In this document: one piece after another, positions 36,001 to 45,368 of the stretch
Layout: each line of letters begins with the position of its first letter
Numbering within the stretch: position 1 is the first letter of the stretch
Source: Xiheimicrobium sp052034585
GTDB taxonomy: Bacteria > Myxococcota > Myxococcia > Myxococcales > Myxococcaceae
Length of the DNA stretch: 64,000 nt
Direction of reading: 5' to 3'
Assembly: GCA_052034585.1 (NCBI GenBank)
Contig: JBPOIJ010000075.1
Span: 1-64,000 of the forward strand
Notes under the pieces: model-generated
Database searches by the model: none
Told to the model about the DNA's origin: nothing
What the model saw: the letters and a program-made list of their open reading frames with translations, nothing else
Made by a program: the position numbers and the translations under genes

Positions 36001-39000
36001 GTCGGCGTTCGCGAGGTTCTGGTAGCGCTCTTCCCAGATCGAGGCGCTCTTGAAGAGCAGCTTCACCCGCTCGCGATAGTCGCTGGTGAGCTCGAGCTCG
36101 CGCTCATAGACCGAGAGCAGCTCGGCCGGCCGATCGAGCCGCGAGTACAGCTTCTCGAGTGATTCGAGCGCGGCCACGTTCGCGGGATCGAACTCGAGCG
36201 CCTGGCGGAACCCCTCCACCGCGGCCTCGTCGTCCTTGAGATCACGCTCGTAGACGTTGGCGACCTCGACCTGAATCCGGCTCCGCTCCTCGGGAGTCGG
36301 CGCGATGTCGCGCATCCGCAGGAGCGAGCTGGCGACCGCGGCGTGGTTGCTCTGGCGCCGCTGCAACGAGATCAACGCCTCGAGGGTCGCCTGATCGGGC
36401 TCGAGCTCGAGGGCCCTGGCGAGCGCGTTCTCGGCGTCGTCGGGGCTCCCGAGGTGCTCGTCGTAGGTTCGAGCGATCTCCCGCAAGATCTCCTTGCGCG
36501 ACTCGATGCTGGGCGCGACCTCGAGCTTCTGCTCCAGCGAGACGACGTATTCCTTGTGCGAACCACGTCGCGCGAACATCGACGCGAGGCGCTCGAGCGC
36601 CGGCTGGTTCGTCGGGTCGAAGGCCAGCACCTTGCGCAGCGCGCCTTCCGCCGCTTCGGGATCGTCGAGCTTTTGATCGTGGACCCGGGCGAGCGTCAGG
36701 TACATGCGCTCGGCGAGCGGCCCGCGCGGCAGCTCGTCGGCGACCTCTTCGTAGACCGCGGCGAGCTCTTCGAAGCTGCCCGTCTCTTCGGCGAGGCGCT
36801 CGACCTGCTCGCGCACGACGTCGTCGGAGGGGTTGAGATGGAGGGCGCGCGTGTACTGGAGAAACGCGACGTCCTTCTGGCCGAGCTTGACCTCCTGCAC
36901 CTTGGCCAGCTGCTGGAGCGTGGCGACCTTCTCCTCTTCGCCGACGAGGTTCGGGAGGAACCGATCCATCACCTGGGCGTAGGCGCGCCAGTCACCCTGC
37001 TTCGAGTAGAGCTCGAGGGCCAGCTCGTAGGCGCGGCGGTTCGAGGGGTCGATCTCGAGCACCCGCTCGAGCGGCGCGGCCGCCATGTCGGGCTTGTTGG
37101 CCGTGTTGCGCCACAGCTCGACGATCTGGAAGTGCACCGCCGCGGCGTTCTCCCGCTCCTCGATCATCAGGTAGTGCTGCGCCTTCGCCTCGAGCGCGCG
37201 CACCGCGTCGGGCCAGGCCTTGAGGTGCATGAACACCGCGAGCAGCCGATCGAGCTCCTCGAGTCGGTGGGGCTCCACCTCGAGGGCGCGTCGGGCGGCG
37301 TCGAGGGCCTCTTCACGGCGCGCCGTCTGCGCGATGATCTCCGCGAGCCGGATGCGGATCGTCTTCACGCCGCTGGCCTCTTCCTGCAGCGGAATGAGCC
37401 GACGGAGGATGATCACCAGATCGTCGGTGCGGCCGAGGGACTCGAAGATGTCACGCAGCGCCTCGAGCGCCCCGCGGTGCCGGGCGTCGCGATCGAGCGC
37501 AGCCTTGAAGTAGGCAATCGCTTCCTCGGGCCGCTGGAGCCGCTCGAAGAGCACCCGCCCGACCCGCTCGTTCAGCCGAACCAGCTCGCGCGGATCGATC
37601 GTGACCTGCAGCTTGGCCATCAGCAGCTCGGCCAGCTCCTCGTTGCGGCCGGCCCGCTCGAGCAAGGTGTTGAGCGCTTCGAAGGCCTGCTCGTTGCGCG
37701 GGTTCTTCGAGAGCAGCTCACGGTAGAGCGAGATCGAGTGATCGACGTTCGCCAGGCCCTCGGCCGAGGTGACTGCCATCTTGCCCAAGACGCGCTCGCG
37801 CTCCGGGCCCTGCACCAGCGCGCTCTGCAGCTCGAGCACCCGGTACAGCTTCTCGCTCATCTGCGCCTGCTCGTAGAGCTGCTCGAGCGATCGCAGGCTG
37901 GGCAGGTGCTTCGGGTCGGTCTCGAGCACCTTCTCGAAGGCGCCCGCGGCCTGATCGGGCTTCTCGAGGGTCTCCATCGCGAGCTGGCCCAACCGGAAGA
38001 AGAGGCCCACCCGCTCCTGCGGCTCGGGAGTCACCAAGCCCAAGGCCTCGAGCACCTCGGCCTGCTTGTCGGCGCGGTTGAGCTGCCCATACAGCTTGTC
38101 GAGTGACGACAGGGCGCGCGGTGCCAGCTCGGCGTCGAGCTCGCGCGCCTTCTCGTAGAACACGACCGCCTGCGCTGCGTCATGGAGCCGCTGCTCGTGC
38201 AGCTGTCCGAGGGTGAAGCTCACCCTCGCCGCTTCGGTTGCCTCGGCGATCCGGGGCAGCTCCGCCTCGTACGCGTGCGCGAGCTCGTCCCACGATCCCG
38301 CGGCCTGGGCAGACTGCTCGAGCCGCTTGCGCAGCGCGGGGTCGTTCGGGTCCTCCTTGAAGGCGCGGTAGAACGCCAGGTACGCGAGCTCGGGCTCCGA
38401 CTGGGCATCGCGGATCTGGGCGAGCTCTTGGAGCAGGGTCTTTCGTTCGACGACGTCGGGCGAGACGGTCACTCGCGCCTCGATCAACGCCGACAGCTTC
38501 ACCGGATCTCCGCCGTCTCGGTAGGCTCTGGCCAGCACCTCGAAGGCCGCCTGGTTCTGCGGCTCCTTCTGGGCGATCGCCTCGAGCCGCTGGAGCGCCC
38601 CGGAGTGCCGAGCGTTCTGGCCCAGCAGCTCGGTGTAGAGCTCGATCGCGCCTGCCTTGTCGAGGAGCCGCGTCTCGCGCACCACCGCCAGCTTGAAGAG
38701 GATCGCCGGGCGTTCCTCGGCGCTCACCATCGTCGCGCGCCGCGCCAGCACGTCGGCGAGCTCGGGCCACCGCTGCTGGTCCTCGCAGAGCGCGTCCATT
38801 CGGGCGAGCGCGTTCGGGTCGTTCGGGGCGAGCTCGAGCAGTCGGCGGAACGTGGTGAGGGCCGCCGGCGCGTCGTTGAGCTGCTCGTCCTGCAAGGTGC
38901 CCATCTGGAAGAGGAGACCGACCCGACGCTGGGTGTCCTCCTCGACGTTGAGCTGGCGCTTGATGACGTCGATGAGCTCCTGCACCCGGCCCTGCGCCGC

Positions 39001-42000
39001 CAGGAGCTTGCCGATCTGCTCCATCGCCTCGCCGTCGGTCGGCGCGAGCGCCATCACCTGCTTCCAGCTCTCGACCGCTTCTTCGGGCTCGTTCGCGTCG
39101 CCCTGGAGCTTGGCCAGCGTGCGGTAGAGGTTCGCCCGCGCCGAGTCGTCCGACGCCTTGGGGGCGATCTCGGTGAGCAACAGCGAGTACTCGTCGCGTG
39201 CATCGGCCGCGCGGTAGAGCAACGAGCAGAGCGCGAGGTTCTTCGGCTCGTCGGGCAGCTCTCGGAGCGCGCGCGTCGCGGCCACGAAGGCCATCTCGGA
39301 GTTGTCCATCTGCTGCGAGTAGATCTCCGACATCTTTCGCAGGAGCGCGGATCGCTCGGCGGGCTGTGGCTCGCTCGCGACCTGCGCCTCGATCATCTGG
39401 ACCAGCTTGAGGTGCTCGCCTTCGGAGGCGAACACGGGCTCGAGCGTGCTGGCCGCTTCACCCTTGAGTGGATTGTCTGAGCGCGCCATCTCTTCGAGTG
39501 CGCCGACTGCTCCGGCGTGGCCGGGCTTTCGACGCAAGACCTCCTGATAGGTGTTGAGGGCCCCTCGCGGGTCTCCCAGTCGGCTCAGCTTGAGCCGGCC
39601 GAGGCGAACCATCAATTCTCTGGCCTCTTCGTCCTGCCCCTGGCCTTCCGCCAGCTGGACTTCCCGAGCGAGAACGCCAGCCAACTCGGGCCACTTCTCC
39701 ATCTCTCCGAAGAGCCGGCCGAGCAGCTTGAGCGCGTTGCCGTCGTCGGGCTTCCGCTCGAGGATCGCCTGGTACGCCGTCGCGGCGAGCGGCTTGTCCG
39801 AGAGGGTGTCTTCCGCGAGCGTGGCGAGCTCGAACAACAGGTTCACCTGAGCCGCGAGGTTGGGCTCGAGGGCGAGCTGCCGGCGCATCACCACCGAGAG
39901 CTCGCGGTACTGCGAGGTGCGCCGGTAGATCTGCGCCAGCGACTCCAGCACCAGGGTGTCCTTCGGGTCGCGCGAGAGGCACTCGTTCCAGGCGCGGGCG
40001 GCGAGATCGAACCGGGAAAGCCGCTCGCCGTAGATCGACGCCAGCCGTCTCCACAGCTCTCCAGCCAGCGGCTCCGGGGCGCCTCGCTCGAGGGTGTCTT
40101 CGTAGGCCGCGGCGAGCTCTTCGAAGGCCCCGAGATCGGCGGCGAGGCGCTCGAGTTCGCTGCGCACCTCTTCGTCGTGAGGGGCCTCCGCGAAGCTGCG
40201 CAGGCGGGTGGTGAGCGCGAGCGCCTTCTGGCCGACCGCCTCGCGGAGCGTCGCGATCTCGAGCATCAGAGGCACGCGGCGCGAGGGCTCCGTCACCCCC
40301 AGACGAACGTCCAGCACCTCGACCAGCTTCTTGAGATCCGACGCGGCTCGATACACCGGCTCGAGCAAACGGGTCGCCTCGACCCTCGTCGTCTCGTTCT
40401 GGAAGAGCCGCTCGAGCCCCGCGACGGCGTGGGGATGCCCGGGCGCGAGCTGGAACACCTGCGCGAAGGTGCGCAGCGCGTCGGCCTCCTGCCCTTCTCG
40501 CTCGAGCAGCTGGCCGCGGCGAAGGAGGAAGGCGACCTTCCCTTCGGGCTCGGGCGTCTCCTCGGCGAGCTGCGCCAACACGTCGGCCTGCTCGGCGAAG
40601 CGCTCGGTCTTCCCGTAGAGGTGATCGAGCGCGCTCAGGACCGGCAGCTGCCGCTTGATGCTGAGGGCCGACCGGTACGCCGCGATCGCCTTGTCGTCTT
40701 CTCCCGAGGGCGCGAAGGCCTCGCCGGCGCGCGCGAGCAGGTCGAGCTTCTCGGTGGGATCGGTCGCGAGCTGGGCCTGCTGCGCATAGACGGTCGAGAG
40801 CTGCCTGGCGTTCTGCGACTTGGCGTAGAGCTTCGAGAGCGAGTCGAGGGCCTGGCGATCTTGTGGGGCGAGCTCGAGGAGCGCGTTCCACGCCTTCACC
40901 GCGTCTTCGGTCTCGTCGAGCTGCTCGCGGATCTCGGCGGCGCGGCGCAAGAAGCCGATTCGCTGCTCGGGCACGTCGACCTCGTCGGCCGTCGCCTCGT
41001 AGATCTCCGCCAGCTCGCCGAAGGATCCGGTCTCGCGCGCGAGCCGTTCGAGCTCGGGCTGCACGTCTTCACGCTCGAGGCCATCGGTGAAGGCCTTGAG
41101 GGCGTTCATGAACGCCGCTTCGGGCTGGCTGAGATCGCGCTCGAGGATCGCGCGAATCTCCGAGGCGAGGCGCGCGCGTTCAGTGCGGCCAGTGGCGCTG
41201 GCGAGTCGAGCTTCGCGCAGCGAGATGCGCGCCTGGTGATCGCCCGTTCGAGCGAGCACCGGGTCGAGGATCTCCATCGCGGTCGCCGCCTCGGCGGCGT
41301 TGGCGCGCACCCACTGCTCGAGCGCCGTGCGCGCGGCTTCGTGCGAGGCGTCCTCCGCGAGGATCTGGCGGTAGACCTCGAGCGCGCCGCGGAGATCGCC
41401 GAGCTTGAGCTGGCGGAGCTGCCCGAGCCGAAAGGCGAGCTCCCGCCCCTGAGGCGACTGCCCTTCCTGGTTCCGGCGCAGCTCGAGCGCGAAGGCCAGC
41501 TCCTGCGGGCGATCGAGCTTGGTGTAGAGCCGGTCGAGCGCCGACGCGGCGTCACGATCGAGCACGTCGCGCGCGACGACCTGCCGCCAGTTGAGCGCGG
41601 CGCGGTCGAGATCTTCGAGCTTCGACTCCGAGAGCAACGCGGCCTCTCGCTCGAGCCCGGTGCGTGCCGCCGGATCGGTCTCGAGGGTGGCCAGGCGCTC
41701 GATGATCGGCACCAGGTCCCACCACTCTTCCCGCGCGCGATGGAGTCGCTGCAGCGAGCGCAGCGCATCGCCGTTCTTCGCGTCGAGCGAGAGCACCTTG
41801 TGGAGCTGCGCGACGGCCCTCTCCTGATCGTTGAGCTTTCGCTCGTAGGTCTCGGCGAGCTCCCGGTGGAGCCCGATGGCGGCAGGCCCGGCGCCAGCGT
41901 CGACCAACTCCTGGAGCACCTCCGCGTAGCTGTCGACGGCGTCGGCCTCTTCGGCGGCCTGCCGGGCGGCTTGGCGCAGGCCGAGATCTTCGGGAGCGAT

Positions 42001-45000
42001 GCGCACCGCCTGGGCGAGCGCGGCGAAGGCCTGCTCCGGCTGGCGAAGGTGCATCGTCTGAATGTCGGCGGACTGCTTGAGCGCTCCGACGCGATCGAGG
42101 GAGTCGCGCGCCGAGTCGGCGATCACGTGCAGCGCCGCGACCTGCTTGCGGTGATCGTTCGCGTGCGCGTACGCCTGGAGGAGCGCGCGGGCCGCCGCCT
42201 CCCGATGCGTCTGATCGGCGAGCAGGTTCTCGAGGGCGGCGATCGCGTCGGCGTCGGCCGGCTTGTTCTTCAGCACCTCGTCGTAGCGTTTGATCGCCTC
42301 GGCCTTGTCGCCGAGCGCGGTCTCGAGCACCTTGGCGCGCGCGATCGAGAGCGCCGACGCCTTGTCCTTCTCGCCGGCGGCTTCGTACAGCCCGATGAGC
42401 CGCGCCTGCACCTGCGTCAGCTCCTGCATCTGGCCCGCACGCTCGAGCAGCACCGCGACCTTCGGGAGGTGCTCGAGCTCGGGCGCGCCCAGCCGAAGCG
42501 CTTCGTTGAGCGCCGCGGCGGCTTCCTTCGGCCGCTGGAGCTCGTCGTTCACCGTCGACAGCTGGAGGTACACCTGGCGCTGCTCTTCGCCCTGGAGCTG
42601 GCCCGCGAGCGCGCGGAGCGTCTGATCGGCGTCGACGAAGCGGCGGCTCGACAGCGCGAGCGCTGAGGTCTTTCCCAGCAGCTCGACCGACTCCGGCGAA
42701 CGCGCGAGCGCCGCCTTGAGCGCCACCATGGCGTCGTCGGTCGCGCCGCTCTCCTGCGCCAGCTGAGACGCCTCGACCAACATCGACACCGCGGGCGCCG
42801 GCTCCGTCACCTTGGCAGCCTGCTCGGAGAGGAACCGGGCGAGATCCTGCTGCGCCTTGAGCTCGCGGGCGAGCCGCAACGCCTCGACCCGGAACGCGCC
42901 GTCACTCGGGTCGAGCTGGAGCCCCCGCAGCCGCAGATCGAAGGCGCCGCGCACGTCCATCAGGCGCTTCTCGGTCGTCTCGGCGAGCAAGGTGAGCAGC
43001 GTCTTGATCTCTCCCCGATCCTGCGCGGAGTTGAGCTGAACGAGCAGCGAGGCGACCTGCCGCTGGAAGTCACCCGCGCGCGCATAGACCGGCGCGAGCG
43101 CTCTCGAGATGTCGGTGGGCCGAACACCTTGCGAAGCGAGGCGCTCGAGGCCGCCGACGACGGTGGCGTTCTCCACCCCTTCGTCGAGGAGGTTCAGGTA
43201 CAGCCGCGCGGCCTCTTCCTTCCGCCCCAGCCGCTCGGCGAAGAGCTGCGCGAGCCGCGCCCGCCACTCCTGGCGCTCGAGGGTGGAGTCGGCGAGGGCC
43301 ATCAACCGCTCGGCGACGGTGGCGACCTCTTCCCAGTTGCCGAGGTTCGCCGACGCGGCCCCCAGCTTCTTGAGAGTGGCGACGCTGTCGGGATCGAGCT
43401 CGAGGATCTTCCGGTAGACCGCCGCGGCAGCCGACGGATCGGCGGCGGAGGCCTCGAGCTTGCGCGCCTCGGCCTCGAGCTTCGAGCGAGGATCTTGCGG
43501 CGCCTCGGCCAACGACTTGCGAATCGCCCCGAGCGCGGAGAGGGCGTCGGCGTCGTCACCCTGGCGCTTCTGCACCTCGAGCCAGGCCTCCTGCGCCTCG
43601 GCTGGTCGCTCGAGCGACTGGAGGAGCTGCCCGAGCGACTTCCACAGAACGAGCTGCGCGGCGGGCTTGGCGACCTGCGCCGCGCGCCGGAGCGCCAGGG
43701 CGAGCTCGGGCTGCTGGTTCGCCCGAACGGCGGCGTCCTTCAAGGCAGTCAGGAGCGTCGACCGGCTCGGGTCGAGCGGCAGCGCACAGGAGAGCGCGTG
43801 AAAGGCGCGCTTGGTGTCCTTCGCGTCCTCGCACATGAGCGAGACGAACTCGCACATGCTGACGCGCTCGTTCACCGGCTGGGGCGCCGAGATGCCCAGC
43901 TCGAAGATCGGCCAGGCACGATCGAGCTCCTGGTTGTCGCTGTAGACCTTGAGCAGTCTCCAGGCGACCTGGGCGTTGTGGGGGTCGACCTGGAGGGCCG
44001 CCTCGAGGTGCGCACGGGTGGCCTTCTCGTCCTTGAGGACTCGGGCGGAGAGATCGGCGAGGGTCGTTCGGAGCGCGACCTGCGCCGTCTTGTCCTTCAG
44101 GGTGGCGAGGTGCCGCTCGAGCACCGCCACTCCCTCGCTCACCTTGTCCTGGCCGATGAGCAGCTCGCTCGCGAGCTCGGCGGCGTCGGGTCGGCTGGCG
44201 TCGGCCTTGGTCGCGGCCTCGAACTCCGCGACGGCCCCAGCGGGATCGTTCATGCGGGTGAGGAGCGCCTGCCCGATGCGCAGGTGGAGATCGACCTGCG
44301 CGACCTTGTCGCGGGTCTCCGAAGCCAGCTTCGAGAAGACCGTGAGGGCCACCCGCAAGTCGCCCGACTTCTCCGCGACTTGCTCGAGCAGATCGAGCGC
44401 GTCGGGCATCGCCGGCCAGAGCGCGAAGCACCGATCGATCGCCTCCTTGATCTTCGCCGTCGCGCCCGTCTCGTAGAAGGCGAACAGCCGCGCGACCTGG
44501 AGCGACAGCCGCGCAGCCGCCCGCCGATCACGCTCCTCGAGCGACTGGCTCTTGAGCTGCTTCACCTTCTCGCGCCAGACGTACTCGAGCTTGCCGAGAT
44601 CCTTCTGGGCTTGCTGTGCGCGCGCGTTCTTGCCGTCGATCGAGAGCGCCCGAACGATCGCCTTCGTCGCCAGGGTGTGCTCCTGCGGGAAGACGACGAG
44701 CGCCTCCGCGAAGGACACGTAGTCTTCGAGCAGCTCGCGATCGCCGAGGTGCGCCCGCTCCCGCTCGAGTGATTCGTAGGCCGGGCCGTAGCGCCCTTCC
44801 GCGAGGAGCACCGCGCGGGTCTTCTGGTAGCCGGCGCGTTCGTGTGGGGCTGCTCGGGTGGCGAGCTGGTAGCAGAGCACGGCGCGATCGCGGCGGTTCA
44901 GCTTCGTCTCGTACAGCTCTCCAGCCTTGAGGTAGTGAGCCGCCGCAGCGGGGCCGGAGGAGATGAGCCCGAGGTGCTCGAGCGCGTCGGCCAGCATGGC

Positions 45001-45297
45001 GGCGTCGTTGCGGGTCTCGGCGACGGCCTTGAGGCCCTCCAGCGCCTCTCGCGCGTTCGGCGAGTAGACGAGGGCGCGGCGAAAGAGCTCCTCGGCGCGG
45101 GGGAGGCTCTTGAGTCGTTCGCGTGCGAGATGCCCAGCGCGCGAGAGCAAGTGTGCCGCCTCGTCGGGCGTCGGCACCTCGCGCGAGCGCGTTTCATACA
45201 GCCGGATCAGGTCTTCGACGCGGCCCGACTTCTCGAGGGACGCCTCGACTTCCCCGAAGCCCTTCTGCTGGTTCTTCTCGGCAGACGTGTCGGTCAT
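33037..45297 (-). CDS. gltI: Gliding-motility TPR giant GltI (AgmK)
   Basis: An uninterrupted 4086-aa ORF. In M. xanthus AgmK/GltI (near 3800 aa) is a huge TPR protein encoded directly upstream of GltJ, and the gene order here is the same. The ATG at 45297 starts MTDTSAEKNQQKGFGEV, with no signal peptide, so it should be cytoplasmic unless exported in an unusual way. Nearly the whole length is 34-residue TPR-type helical pairs, such as ALEYLGK-style units read as AVLCYQLATRAAPHERAGYQ and KRCYLESLRIDPAYRPAIRA. The last roughly 400 residues are not TPR (LWQQHLFHPKVRGPLAELMA, GIVPKRHLVDVTSGAEFHL) and look like a separate conserved domain. It probably scaffolds the cytoplasmic face of the machine. 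Confidence 0.9.
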   Translation of the reverse strand: MTDTSAEKNQQKGFGEVEASLEKSGRVEDLIRLYETRSREVPTPDEAAHLLSRAGHLARERLKSLPRAEELFRRALVYSPNAREALEGLKAVAETRNDAAMLADALEHLGLISSGPAAAAHYLKAGELYETKLNRRDRAVLCYQLATRAAPHERAGYQKTRAVLLAEGRYGPAYESLERERAHLGDRELLEDYVSFAEALVVFPQEHTLATKAIVRALSIDGKNARAQQAQKDLGKLEYVWREKVKQLKSQSLEERDRRAAARLSLQVARLFAFYETGATAKIKEAIDRCFALWPAMPDALDLLEQVAEKSGDLRVALTVFSKLASETRDKVAQVDLHLRIGQALLTRMNDPAGAVAEFEAATKADASRPDAAELASELLIGQDKVSEGVAVLERHLATLKDKTAQVALRTTLADLSARVLKDEKATRAHLEAALQVDPHNAQVAWRLLKVYSDNQELDRAWPIFELGISAPQPVNERVSMCEFVSLMCEDAKDTKRAFHALSCALPLDPSRSTLLTALKDAAVRANQQPELALALRRAAQVAKPAAQLVLWKSLGQLLQSLERPAEAQEAWLEVQKRQGDDADALSALGAIRKSLAEAPQDPRSKLEAEARKLEASAADPSAAAAVYRKILELDPDSVATLKKLGAASANLGNWEEVATVAERLMALADSTLERQEWRARLAQLFAERLGRKEEAARLYLNLLDEGVENATVVGGLERLASQGVRPTDISRALAPVYARAGDFQRQVASLLVQLNSAQDRGEIKTLLTLLAETTEKRLMDVRGAFDLRLRGLQLDPSDGAFRVEALRLARELKAQQDLARFLSEQAAKVTEPAPAVSMLVEASQLAQESGATDDAMVALKAALARSPESVELLGKTSALALSSRRFVDADQTLRALAGQLQGEEQRQVYLQLSTVNDELQRPKEAAAALNEALRLGAPELEHLPKVAVLLERAGQMQELTQVQARLIGLYEAAGEKDKASALSIARAKVLETALGDKAEAIKRYDEVLKNKPADADAIAALENLLADQTHREAAARALLQAYAHANDHRKQVAALHVIADSARDSLDRVGALKQSADIQTMHLRQPEQAFAALAQAVRIAPEDLGLRQAARQAAEEADAVDSYAEVLQELVDAGAGPAAIGLHRELAETYERKLNDQERAVAQLHKVLSLDAKNGDALRSLQRLHRAREEWWDLVPIIERLATLETDPAARTGLEREAALLSESKLEDLDRAALNWRQVVARDVLDRDAASALDRLYTKLDRPQELAFALELRRNQEGQSPQGRELAFRLGQLRQLKLGDLRGALEVYRQILAEDASHEAARTALEQWVRANAAEAATAMEILDPVLARTGDHQARISLREARLASATGRTERARLASEIRAILERDLSQPEAAFMNALKAFTDGLEREDVQPELERLARETGSFGELAEIYEATADEVDVPEQRIGFLRRAAEIREQLDETEDAVKAWNALLELAPQDRQALDSLSKLYAKSQNARQLSTVYAQQAQLATDPTEKLDLLARAGEAFAPSGEDDKAIAAYRSALSIKRQLPVLSALDHLYGKTERFAEQADVLAQLAEETPEPEGKVAFLLRRGQLLEREGQEADALRTFAQVFQLAPGHPHAVAGLERLFQNETTRVEATRLLEPVYRAASDLKKLVEVLDVRLGVTEPSRRVPLMLEIATLREAVGQKALALTTRLRSFAEAPHDEEVRSELERLAADLGAFEELAAAYEDTLERGAPEPLAGELWRRLASIYGERLSRFDLAARAWNECLSRDPKDTLVLESLAQIYRRTSQYRELSVVMRRQLALEPNLAAQVNLLFELATLAEDTLSDKPLAATAYQAILERKPDDGNALKLLGRLFGEMEKWPELAGVLAREVQLAEGQGQDEEARELMVRLGRLKLSRLGDPRGALNTYQEVLRRKPGHAGAVGALEEMARSDNPLKGEAASTLEPVFASEGEHLKLVQMIEAQVASEPQPAERSALLRKMSEIYSQQMDNSEMAFVAATRALRELPDEPKNLALCSLLYRAADARDEYSLLLTEIAPKASDDSARANLYRTLAKLQGDANEPEEAVESWKQVMALAPTDGEAMEQIGKLLAAQGRVQELIDVIKRQLNVEEDTQRRVGLLFQMGTLQDEQLNDAPAALTTFRRLLELAPNDPNALARMDALCEDQQRWPELADVLARRATMVSAEERPAILFKLAVVRETRLLDKAGAIELYTELLGQNARHSGALQRLEAIAQKEPQNQAAFEVLARAYRDGGDPVKLSALIEARVTVSPDVVERKTLLQELAQIRDAQSEPELAYLAFYRAFKEDPNDPALRKRLEQSAQAAGSWDELAHAYEAELPRIAEATEAARVSFTLGQLHEQRLHDAAQAVVFYEKARELDAELAPRALSSLDKLYGQLNRADKQAEVLEALGLVTPEPQERVGLFFRLGQLAMETLEKPDQAAGAFEKVLETDPKHLPSLRSLEQLYEQAQMSEKLYRVLELQSALVQGPERERVLGKMAVTSAEGLANVDHSISLYRELLSKNPRNEQAFEALNTLLERAGRNEELAELLMAKLQVTIDPRELVRLNERVGRVLFERLQRPEEAIAYFKAALDRDARHRGALEALRDIFESLGRTDDLVIILRRLIPLQEEASGVKTIRIRLAEIIAQTARREEALDAARRALEVEPHRLEELDRLLAVFMHLKAWPDAVRALEAKAQHYLMIEERENAAAVHFQIVELWRNTANKPDMAAAPLERVLEIDPSNRRAYELALELYSKQGDWRAYAQVMDRFLPNLVGEEEKVATLQQLAKVQEVKLGQKDVAFLQYTRALHLNPSDDVVREQVERLAEETGSFEELAAVYEEVADELPRGPLAERMYLTLARVHDQKLDDPEAAEGALRKVLAFDPTNQPALERLASMFARRGSHKEYVVSLEQKLEVAPSIESRKEILREIARTYDEHLGSPDDAENALARALELEPDQATLEALISLQRRQSNHAAVASSLLRMRDIAPTPEERSRIQVEVANVYERDLKDDEAAVEGFRQALEFDPANVAALESLEKLYSRLDRPAELLSVYERELELTSDYRERVKLLFKSASIWEERYQNLANADACIDASLQVDPQNVQAIKTLERLRKAQGRWDELIGVVDRHINLLTNPEEKAVLCVEMGDIFHQQLKAVDRAVVAYHQALDLDPRCRPAMHALGTLYERSGNWPFALDMLEREAQVLGSTPEAVELYFRAGKINEDMLIDVGSAKRCYLESLRIDPAYRPAIRALKGIYEIEKDWDSYERALLEEARQTEDPQERSEAFLAVARYYESREDRDKATQYYEEALKLVPDSLEAARPLADIYLSSEKWERCEQMLDIVTAKMSQRYAGAQEDEELAKELCRRFYRLGYVCEKNAHRDKALGAFEKAYQLDATNLAVLEGYGNVLVQVKRLEEALKVYQSILLHHRGDLTDLEVAEIHWTLGDLHFQLKQFDRAENQFDKALGIDPSHEPSLKSMVSIAESTQNFERAADFRQKLLQVVEGDARYENGVALGKMARDKLHDPYLSIDAYLAAHKVRPDVLEVMDALYVLYRETKQGAKAAEMLERMLQTEALQGDPQRGKRVWFALGEIARDELMDIDKAAQSFNAALDLDWRFIEAFSALEAMLGRNKKWKTLDDNYKRMLARFPKTEETHLARMTIWRALGDMYLNVMKAPDAAVEVYKVVAAGQPENVEVQEKFASLAQAQPGYEQDAVDAWRRSLPTTTAPGKVASALAELAARRKDYDSAWLAAQVASGLIGEIGTGEREILTKLTPYAKKREQAQRSLTDRLWQQHLFHPKVRGPLAELMAILFEQAGALYKEDFTRYGIVPKRHLVDVTSGAEFHLSHYRYVSRLLGMEQIGLYSPFLVATRDRIAKKTTEAAPDPMVGVEVVHTDPIGIRAGGKFFGEAGQREAYYLLGRTMALLRPELVLTSRVSAERLEAILQAAISLSVDRFRFTADLRAIDTERKLLERSLTEQARAALARVTREYVRVATPNDLRNYLEGAELTGVRAGTFVAGEIEPVKRMVIAETGTAFRVQPRSKIRELMVFALGDDLHALRVAVGTSVEVQVRK

Positions 45298-45368
45298 GGA
45301 GAGCGGCGGGAATGTACCCTCCGCTCAGAGCCGAACGAACCCGAATCGCCGCGAAAACGCAGGTTTCT

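Noticed and set aside
33718..42666. Very long plus-strand ORFs (587-1049 codons) opposite gltI
   Set aside because: They mirror the strong third-base GC bias of gltI; their translations are rich in Arg, His, Leu and Glu with no domain or ribosome site, as expected for antisense frames.
33037..45297. Regular DNA repeats that could suggest a CRISPR or satellite array
   Set aside because: They are imperfect, in frame and spaced at about 102 bases, i.e. coding TPR units of 34 residues.
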